A stretch of 13,610 nt of DNA, from contig NZ_JBBIRC010000036.1 of NCBI RefSeq assembly GCF_037442045.1, forward strand, positions 1-13,610, given 5' to 3'. Under the pieces are notes generated by a model, which worked only from the letters and a program-made list of their open reading frames with translations, searched no databases and was not told the origin of the DNA. This stretch comes from Ferroplasma sp037442045. Lineage in GTDB: Archaea; Thermoplasmatota; Thermoplasmata; Thermoplasmatales; Thermoplasmataceae. Both the position numbers and the translations under genes were made by a program. Positions 1 through 4,888 of the stretch are shown piece after piece; within the stretch, counting starts at the first letter, position 1; each line of letters starts with the position of its first letter.

Positions 1-2
1 AT

Positions 3-71
3 ATATCAATAGAAGAAATATGCAGGAACCACGGAATAGCATTTTCTTTCCTTATAGATTATGATCTCTGA
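3..71 (+). CDS. Possible 3' end of an upstream gene (partial)
   Basis: One frame is open from the window edge to a TGA at 69-71 and reads ISIEEICRNHGIAFSFLIDYDL. The composition is mixed polar and hydrophobic and plausible for a folded C-terminus. The other two forward frames meet stops at position 10 and at 62. The stretch is too short to assign a family, and it could be chance. The next gene has its own promoter about 30 bases downstream, which fits a gene ending here. Confidence 0.3.
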   Translation: MSIEEICRNHGIAFSFLIDYDL

Positions 72-90
72 TTTATTGACAGTTTTACAG

Positions 91-131
91 ATTTCAAAAA
101 ATTTAAATAGCACAATTATAATTTAGTTTAA
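91..131 (+). promoter_or_regulatory. Leaderless archaeal promoter of the zinc-ribbon gene
   Basis: An A-rich BRE-like stretch (91-101) precedes a good archaeal TATA box, TTTAAATA, at 102-109. Its centre is about 26 bases upstream of the ATG at 131. That is the normal TATA-to-start-site distance in archaea, so transcription should begin at or next to the start codon. No Shine-Dalgarno sequence is seen, as expected for a leaderless transcript. Confidence 0.6.
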
Positions 132-364
132 TGAAATGTTCTACACCTAATTGTACAGGAGAAATGGAGCCAGCAGGAAATATGAATTTTAGAGTAGGTG
201 GTTACACTGGAATAGGCGGGATGTTCCTGGGAGGATGGAATGATTTGTCAGAAACCACTCAAACATTTACATTATACAAATGCAACACATGCGGAAAAGT
301 TGAATTGTACGAGCCACAGCCTCAGCAGGATAATTCAGTTGAAAAGAAACATCATTTTCTTTAA
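131..364 (+). CDS. Small zinc-ribbon protein
   Basis: This 77-residue protein has two cysteine pairs, Cys3/Cys8 at the N-terminus and Cys51/Cys54 (CNTCGK). Together they look like a four-cysteine zinc ribbon, with a Gly-rich middle (residues 23-35, GGYTGIGG...LGGW) and a polar tail. The layout resembles the small stand-alone zinc-ribbon proteins common in archaea, which are usually annotated as nucleic-acid-binding or unknown; the actual role is not known. The start at 131 is supported by a leaderless promoter with its TATA box at 102-109. The gene converges with the minus-strand gene ending at 361: the two stop codons overlap within the palindromic TTAA at 361-364. Confidence 0.75.
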   Translation: MKCSTPNCTGEMEPAGNMNFRVGGYTGIGGMFLGGWNDLSETTQTFTLYKCNTCGKVELYEPQPQQDNSVEKKHHFL

Positions 365-597
365 CGCCTGAAATAATTTTTTGATTCATTTTTGTTGTTA
401 GTTTCCTTTACAATTTTTTTCTGTTTCTTTATTCCAAAAGGGTCTATAGAAGAATGAGTTTCTGATATTGTGTCTTCCCTCTCACCTTTTATTTTTTCCT
501 TTTTGTTTTCCGGTAACTGATCTTTTACATTCTTAATTGCCATCTTATTTCTTATCGGTTTTATTGAATTTCTATTTCCATTATTGTCTTCACTCAT
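361..597 (-). CDS. Small lysine/asparagine-rich hypothetical protein
   Basis: I do not recognise this 78-residue protein. It is very hydrophilic (rich in Lys, Asn, Glu and Ser), has no cysteine and no hydrophobic segment, and is probably disordered. Three things argue that it is real. It starts 12 bases after the methyltransferase stop codon on the same strand. It has a Shine-Dalgarno-like CGGGGA seven bases before its ATG. Its stop codon packs exactly against the convergent zinc-ribbon gene. Against it, low-complexity Lys/Asn-rich frames arise easily in AT-rich DNA. It may be co-transcribed with the methyltransferase. Confidence 0.5.
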   Translation of the reverse strand: MSEDNNGNRNSIKPIRNKMAIKNVKDQLPENKKEKIKGEREDTISETHSSIDPFGIKKQKKIVKETNNKNESKNYFRR

Positions 598-603
598 AAT
601 TAT

Positions 604-609
604 TCCCCG
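604..609 (-). promoter_or_regulatory. Shine-Dalgarno site of the 78-residue ORF
   Basis: On the minus strand CGGGGA lies seven bases upstream of the ATG at 597, between the methyltransferase stop codon and this start. It is the main evidence that the small downstream frame is translated, as a second cistron. Confidence 0.45.
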
Positions 610-1149
610 TTATTTTTCCATATAATATGAATCAAAATAATTGTATTCAAAATCCATATGGATTCCAGGTTTAAAGCCTGCATCAGTAAATATCTCATTT
701 AATTCATCATGGCATATTCTAATATCCAATGGTGGGCCCATCTCACTTTTTTTATTAAACTCTATTAAATAAACATTCAGTGGTTTTTTGGAATTATTTA
801 TCATAAAATTCAGTACATCCTTTCTGCATTCTATGTCATGGAAAACAGTAGAAAAGAATATTTTATTAAATCCTTTTATGTCTACTCTGCACATATCTTC
901 GTTAACGATGCTGAAATTTGACATATCCATAAGCCTTTTTCCAATATGCGGGATAACATCAGGGTTTCTTTCAACTGCATATACCTTTCCGGAAGTAAGT
1001 TTATCTGCAAATATTTTAGAGTAAAAGCCATCTCCTGCTCCCATATCTATAATTATATCGTCGGATTTTAAATTCATCTCTTCAACAATTTTATTGTAAG
1101 GGATATATTTCTCCCTGAATTCATTTATTCTTTCATATCTCATTAACAT
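610..1149 (-). CDS. Class I SAM-dependent methyltransferase
   Basis: This 179-residue protein has the Rossmann methyltransferase plan. Motif I is DMGAGDG at residues 35-41 (SAM-binding glycine loop). The acidic residue ending strand 2 is Glu60 (VYAVE), which should bind the ribose hydroxyls. A motif IV-like STVFHD lies at 100-105. A late segment, KKSEMGPPLDIRI (133-145), is typical of small methyltransferases of the Methyltransf_11/25 type. The substrate cannot be told. The frame opens MLM, so translation may start at 1149 or 1143. TATA-like sequence at 1159-1170 fits a leaderless start, slightly better for 1143. It is followed 12 bases later by the small hydrophilic ORF. Length is normal for a minimal enzyme of this class. 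Confidence 0.85.
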   Translation of the reverse strand: MLMRYERINEFREKYIPYNKIVEEMNLKSDDIIIDMGAGDGFYSKIFADKLTSGKVYAVERNPDVIPHIGKRLMDMSNFSIVNEDMCRVDIKGFNKIFFSTVFHDIECRKDVLNFMINNSKKPLNVYLIEFNKKSEMGPPLDIRICHDELNEIFTDAGFKPGIHMDFEYNYFDSYYMEK

Positions 1150-1455
1150 TTAATATGTATATAATATTTTAATATTTCTCACTTAATGCCTAAGTTGCAT
1201 AGCAAGAGATACTTGTCTTTAGGAAAAGAAGAAGAAAATATCTATAGAAACAGGGATGATTACCAGAAAAAGCGTGATGGCAAAAATTGAAGCAGAAATA
1301 TAGAAAAGAAATGATAACACTATTGAATACTCGAGTTTTGTTTCTAGATGTAATTTAATGAATACGAATATAACAATGAGTCTTTATGCATATATCTTAA
1401 TGTGACTATTAACAAAGTTTATTAGTATATGCGCATTTACTAATATGAGAATTAT
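1150..1455. other. Intergenic region with no secure gene
   Basis: This spacer lies between the divergent methyltransferase and the DsrE-like gene. AT-rich promoter sequence for the methyltransferase occupies about 1150-1178. Two weak frames overlap on opposite strands. On plus, 1186-1290 encodes 34 hydrophilic residues starting MPKLHSKRY. On minus, an open stretch from about 1383 to 1219 encodes a hydrophobic sequence with no ATG (first plausible start is GTG at 1320). Neither is supported enough to call a gene. The right end (1420-1445) holds the palindrome described separately. Confidence 0.5.
1420..1445. promoter_or_regulatory. Near-perfect 26-bp palindrome: probable ArsR-type operator over the promoter
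   Basis: The left arm is TATTAGTATATGC and the right arm is GCATTTACTAATA, with no spacer. Twelve of thirteen base pairs match; the only mismatch is 1428/1437. The palindrome ends ten bases before the ATG at 1456, so it covers the position where the TATA box of a leaderless gene must lie (about 1426-1434). ArsR-family repressors are dimers that bind imperfect inverted repeats of this size overlapping the promoter. The third gene of the operon is an ArsR homologue. The assignment of the site to that protein is inferred. Confidence 0.65.
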
Positions 1456-1815
1456 ATGACAGGAAAAATAGCAATAGTAATAAACTCAGGGCTTGATCAG
1501 CGCGAAAAGGTAATGTCTGGACTTCATGTTGCAAAAAGAATCCATGAGGCCAGGAAAGAGAACGGAATAGAAATGGTTGAAGTTTTTCTATTCACTGGCG
1601 GTGTCAGGGCTCTAGAAAAAGATCAGAAAAATGCTGATATGCTGGATGCAATCAAGGAACTACGGGAATCGGGGATTTTAATTGAGGCCTGCTCAAACCA
1701 GGTCAAGAGCTGGAATATAGAAGATATATTCTCCAGCAATGGAATAAATCTGGAGTTTGCCAGGGATGCATTTTCAAGATATGCAGTTCAGGGATACACT
1801 GTCATTTCTTTCTGA
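1456..1815 (+). CDS. DsrE/DsrF-like family protein
   Basis: The 119 residues match the DsrE/DsrF-like fold. An N-terminal strand (KIAIVINSG) is followed by a helix, a second strand ending VEVFLFTGGVRAL (residues 41-53), and ILIEACSNQ (74-82). Cys79 is the protein's only cysteine and sits where many DsrE/F/H and YchN-type proteins carry the cysteine that takes a persulfide. Relatives relay sulfur (TusBCD, DsrEFH) or have unknown roles, often as trimers or hexamers in the cytoplasm. It is the first gene of a three-gene operon, and the next start follows 14 bases after its stop. The palindrome at 1420-1445 just upstream suggests tight repression. The exact substrate is unknown. Confidence 0.8.
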   Translation: MTGKIAIVINSGLDQREKVMSGLHVAKRIHEARKENGIEMVEVFLFTGGVRALEKDQKNADMLDAIKELRESGILIEACSNQVKSWNIEDIFSSNGINLEFARDAFSRYAVQGYTVISF

Positions 1816-1819
1816 TTTT

Positions 1820-1825
1820 GAGGAG
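1820..1825 (+). promoter_or_regulatory. Shine-Dalgarno site of the FmdE-like gene
   Basis: GAGGAG ends four bases before the ATG at 1830, directly after the DsrE-like stop codon. It fixes the start of the second gene and shows that it is translated as an internal cistron. Confidence 0.6.
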
Positions 1826-1829
1826 ATAA

Positions 1830-2444
1830 ATGATAATAGTAACAAAACTTCCGGTGTTTACGGTTCTCGATACCGAATCAAGCCATGGAAGGTATTCACA
1901 GAGTACCATAAAAATAACCTTTGATGACATGGTAAAATTCCATGGACACGCCTGTGATGGTCTTTACCGCGGCACATATGCCCTATCAGTTGGTTTAAAA
2001 TCCTTATTTCCAAACGATATCATAGATAGGACAGATATCAGGACAATATCACGCAACAGTCCCTGCCTTGGAGATGCCGCTTCCTATCTTACCGGGGCAA
2101 GAGTAAGATTTGGAACCCAGGATGTAGCGGGCGTGCCAGGTGTGTGGTATATATTGCAGAGGATTTCAACAGAAGAAGCAGTAAAAGTAGCTGAAGAGCC
2201 CGGATTTTTTCCCGGGGAAGTATTAGATGCTGAAGCATCCCTTGATATTGCTACCAGAGAAGAATTGCCTGCAAAGCTTGATCAGCTAAAAGAACTTCAG
2301 GATAATTGGGTAAATAATATTCTTCTTAAAACTAAGCCAGAAGACCACTACTACGCTAAGAGAATAGATTACAAATGGAAGGAAGTCAAGTATGAAAACA
2401 CAGGTATAAGAAGTGATATTAAATTTAAGAATGTGATGCGGTAA
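1830..2444 (+). CDS. FmdE-like (formylmethanofuran dehydrogenase subunit E family) protein
   Basis: This 204-residue protein carries the two hallmark segments of the FmdE family (COG2191). One is FHGHACDGLYRG at residues 37-48, the other SPCLGDAASYLTGAR at 77-91. His38, His40, Cys42 and Cys79 are the likely metal ligands. The family is named after a methanogen operon, but members occur widely in non-methanogens, where the role is unknown. Two differences stand out: the usual Pro after the first Cys is Asp here, and there is no C-terminal cysteine zinc finger, only a charged tail. The start is set by the GAGGAG at 1820-1825. It lies between a DsrE-like gene and an ArsR repressor, with one base before the latter, so a thiol- or metal-linked function is inferred. 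Methanogenesis is not implied. Confidence 0.8.
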   Translation: MIIVTKLPVFTVLDTESSHGRYSQSTIKITFDDMVKFHGHACDGLYRGTYALSVGLKSLFPNDIIDRTDIRTISRNSPCLGDAASYLTGARVRFGTQDVAGVPGVWYILQRISTEEAVKVAEEPGFFPGEVLDAEASLDIATREELPAKLDQLKELQDNWVNNILLKTKPEDHYYAKRIDYKWKEVKYENTGIRSDIKFKNVMR

Positions 2445-2445
2445 T

Positions 2446-2793
2446 ATGGTAAAACCACAATTTAATTCAAGCCTCCCAGAGCTCGCTGATATATTCAAGG
2501 TTCTTGGAGATCCTACCAGGTTGAATATATTAGCACTCATACACATTCAGGAATTGTGTGTCTGCGAAATAACTTCAATTCTCAATATATCGCAGTCTAA
2601 TGCCTCCCAGCATCTGGCAAAGCTGAGGTTAGCAGGTCTTGTAAAAGAGAGGAGAACTGCCCAATGGATTTATTATTCAATTAACCCGGAATCATTTCCA
2701 CTGATTGTTGAAATTCTTGGATTACTCCCCGATGCCTCTAATGAGTTGAAAAATATAGGAGATTTTCCTAACCATCCAGGATGCAAGATTTAA
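2446..2793 (+). CDS. ArsR-family metal(loid)-responsive repressor with CVC sensor
   Basis: This 115-residue winged-helix repressor shows the ArsR signature throughout: ELADIFKVLGDPTRLNIL (residues 12-29), the ELCVCEI helix (36-42), the recognition helix SQSNASQHLAKLRLAGLV (49-66) and the wing RRTAQWIYYSI (69-79). Cys38 and Cys40 form the alpha-3 CVC pair that binds As(III)/Sb(III) or Cd/Pb in classic ArsR/CadC proteins. Cys113 near the C-terminus (PGCKI) could be a third ligand. The ATG begins one base after the FmdE-like stop codon, so translation is probably coupled. By family rule it should bind its own operon promoter and leave when metal(loid) binds; the palindrome at 1420-1445 is the obvious site. 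The inducer is not shown by sequence, and arsenite is the first candidate. Confidence 0.9.
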   Translation: MVKPQFNSSLPELADIFKVLGDPTRLNILALIHIQELCVCEITSILNISQSNASQHLAKLRLAGLVKERRTAQWIYYSINPESFPLIVEILGLLPDASNELKNIGDFPNHPGCKI

Positions 2794-3193
2794 TTGTACA
2801 TATTTAGAAGGATAAATTATCTCTTTCGGTTATGGTCATTTAAAATTTCATAAAATTTCAATGAGTTATATACCATATGCATTATATAATCGTACAGTGC
2901 AAATTAATAACAAATAAGTAAACCATGGAATGCTGAATAGTAATATATTATTGTAATAGACTATTTCGAAAATAATATACCAGTAACGAAATTATGCTGG
3001 AATCATGGTATAATACTATCATTATTGTATAAAGAGAAGAATGAATTTTTAGATGTAAATAAAATTATATATGGAGATCAAAAACTCTGATTGAACATAA
3101 TTTTAAAATATATTAAATCAGTTATAAATAACGAATTAATTATGCAATAGACTGTTGCTTAACAATATATTACATAAGGAATATGTTCAGTGT
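2794..3193. other. AT-rich intergenic region, no gene seen
   Basis: All six frames are broken by frequent stops, and no tRNA or rRNA pattern is visible. There is a short tandem duplication (AAAATTTCAT then AAAATTTCAA, near 2840-2860) and several short inverted matches of the kind expected by chance in AT-rich DNA. It separates the 3' ends of the plus-strand ArsR operon and the minus-strand ACT gene, so it should contain both transcription terminators, but I cannot place them. Confidence 0.5.
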
Positions 3194-3823
3194 TTATCTT
3201 TCTACCATCTTTGCTGAAATAACCTTGAAAGCTTTTGTAAGGTCTTTCTCATCAAGAAGTATAACGGTATCGCTGTAAAATGAAATCATATCCAGTATAT
3301 TTAATCCGGCTCTATATAAAAGCATTGTAATAAAATTGACATAACCCTTTGTTTTTTCAATTTCTTCAGGGCTTATAATTGTAAGCTGGCCAAGATTTTT
3401 TTTATACTGTATTATCTGGTCATCGGCAAAGAAATTGGCAAATCCTTCTATTGTGCTGTTATCACCGACAAGTGAAAAAGAATTTGTTGTTTCAACTAAA
3501 TGCACAGAATTTAACTTTTTTAAATTTCCAATAATTCCTGTAATGATTTTAAGGCTGTCATAGCTCTTTTTTATTACTATTAATGAAATATTTGATGCCA
3601 TTTCAAGATTTGACTTATCCAGAATTTGGGAACTGGAAGATGGCAATTTATCATCCCTATATCTTTTAATGGCTGCCATTGCTGCATCAATATCATCTAT
3701 ACCAGCATCAACCATTATCTCACGTGCCAGTGCAGAAATGTTGATAATTCCATTATTTAAATAATCTTTTATGTCTGGATTTTCATTAATGTACTTTCTG
3801 ACAATCTCTGCGGTATTAACCAT
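3194..3823 (-). CDS. Tandem ACT-domain protein, probable amino-acid-responsive regulator
   Basis: I start this protein at the ATG at 3823 (209 residues) rather than the in-frame TTG at 3841, because the region just upstream of 3823 is AT-rich promoter-like sequence and the protein then begins MVNTAEIVRKY. Residues 1-60 are helical (NISALAREI) and may form a small DNA-binding or dimerisation domain. Two ACT-like halves follow. The first is around residues 75-135 (MASNISLIVIKKS...SLVGDN). The second is around 145-205 and contains YRAGLNILDMISFYSDTVILLDEKDLTKAFKVI in overlapping segments, whose Gly-Leu-Asn-Ile and late Lys-Ala-Phe fit the ACT consensus as in aspartokinases. ACT pairs bind amino acids. 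Related archaeal proteins are annotated only as ACT-domain proteins. It is divergent from nog1. The ligand is unknown. Confidence 0.7.
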   Translation of the reverse strand: MVNTAEIVRKYINENPDIKDYLNNGIINISALAREIMVDAGIDDIDAAMAAIKRYRDDKLPSSSSQILDKSNLEMASNISLIVIKKSYDSLKIITGIIGNLKKLNSVHLVETTNSFSLVGDNSTIEGFANFFADDQIIQYKKNLGQLTIISPEEIEKTKGYVNFITMLLYRAGLNILDMISFYSDTVILLDEKDLTKAFKVISAKMVER

Positions 3824-3904
3824 TTTATACTGTATAATCAAATTGTTAAAATAATTTATTAATTAAATATGAAAAGGATATTAACCACTTTATAATTTGG
3901 TTAT
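3824..3904. promoter_or_regulatory. Divergent promoter region, ACT gene / nog1
   Basis: An 81-base AT-rich spacer separates the two divergent starts. On the plus strand TTTATAA at 3889-3895 lies before the nog1 ATG at 3905, somewhat closer than the usual 25 bases. Other TATA-like runs (around 3855-3870) could serve either direction. No clear operator is visible. Both genes probably have short or no leaders. Confidence 0.4.
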
Positions 3905-4888
3905 ATGTTTGATTACATTCCAACGGTATTAAGATCACAGGAAATCATAGACAAATCATTTCATAAAGCTTCAAATATAGTTGAGCCATATTTTCCCAGA
4001 AAAGAACTAAAAATACGCAAGGAAATCACAGATAGAATTTCTACGATTGAATCAATTTCCACAGGCCATCTGGATAAAATTATCAGAAAATTTCCAACCA
4101 TTGAGACAATGCATCCATTTTATTTCGACCTTATTGATTTAATGTTTGATGTTGACAAATACAAACTGAGCCTTGGTAATGTTCAGTGGACAACCGATAA
4201 AATTAAGGATTTCAGCACCATTTACATAAAAAAACTGAAGGGCGCAAAAACAATAAATGATATGAACACAATAATGAAAACATATTACGGGCGATTTTCA
4301 TCGTTGATAAATAATATAAATAAAGATCTTTTATATCTGGGAGAATGCAGAAATTATCTCCGCAGGCTTCCCGGAATAGTAACTGATATACCGACTTTCA
4401 TTATAGCAGGAATACCAAATTCTGGAAAAAGCTCATTAATTCAAAAATTGACAGGAACATCACCGGAAATTGCAAGTTATCCATTTACGACAAAGGAAAT
4501 ACTGATTGGATACAAAAATATAGGAATAAGGAGGGTGCAGTTCATTGATACGCCAGGAATCCTGGATCGGCCAATGGAAGATCGAAACGATATTGAAAAA
4601 AGGGCAATAATAGCATTATCAAAAATCGAAGGAACAATATTATTTCTATTTGATTATTCTCAGACTTCCAACTATACAATTGAACAACAAAACAACCTTT
4701 ATAATGAAATCTCTGAAACATTTTCGAATAAAATTATAAGGGTCCAGACAAAGATCGATATCAGTGAAAGAAAAGAGGAAATATGCATATCGTCTGTAAG
4801 TCCTAACGGGCTTAAAGAACTTGATGAAGTTGTAGTATCAGAAGTGGATGGTTTTTATGCAGCAAGAAATCAGGAAACAAGTTATTAA
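3905..4888 (+). CDS. nog1: Nog1-type GTPase (ribosome biogenesis)
   Basis: The 327 residues match archaeal Nog1 in length and order. A helical Nog1 N-terminal domain (about 1-160, beginning FDYIPTVLRSQEIIDKSF) precedes an Obg/Era-like G domain. G1 is GIPNSGKSS at 169-177. The G2 threonine is 195/196 in YPFTTK. G3 is DTPG at 215-218. G4 is TKID at 282-285, with Thr instead of the commoner Asn. A G5-like SSVS follows at 296-299. Yeast Nog1 acts in 60S subunit assembly, and the archaeal protein is taken to assist the large subunit likewise. It stops inside the start of gltX: the frames overlap by up to 41 bases, so the two are co-transcribed and probably translationally coupled. Confidence 0.9.
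   Translation: MFDYIPTVLRSQEIIDKSFHKASNIVEPYFPRKELKIRKEITDRISTIESISTGHLDKIIRKFPTIETMHPFYFDLIDLMFDVDKYKLSLGNVQWTTDKIKDFSTIYIKKLKGAKTINDMNTIMKTYYGRFSSLINNINKDLLYLGECRNYLRRLPGIVTDIPTFIIAGIPNSGKSSLIQKLTGTSPEIASYPFTTKEILIGYKNIGIRRVQFIDTPGILDRPMEDRNDIEKRAIIALSKIEGTILFLFDYSQTSNYTIEQQNNLYNEISETFSNKIIRVQTKIDISERKEEICISSVSPNGLKELDEVVVSEVDGFYAARNQETSY

Noticed and set aside
788..1024. 78-codon plus-strand frame across the methyltransferase
   Set aside because: It lies opposite motif I and motif IV of the methyltransferase, whose reading is clearly the real one.
1186..1290. 34-codon plus-strand ORF (MPKLHSKRYLSLGKEE...)
   Set aside because: TATA-like sequence lies upstream, but the peptide is short, hydrophilic and unrecognised. 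It competes with an equally weak frame on the other strand.
2286..2546. 86-codon minus-strand frame spanning the FmdE-like/ArsR junction
   Set aside because: It overlaps two recognisable genes on the other strand and has a hydrophobic composition typical of an antisense shadow.
2940..3173. Possible mobile-element ends: GTAATATATTATT at 2940 and its near inverse at 3161-3173, plus a direct match AATAGACT in both places
   Set aside because: A 13-base inverted match with one mismatch is expected about once by chance in 400 bases of this composition. No transposase remnant or target duplication is seen.
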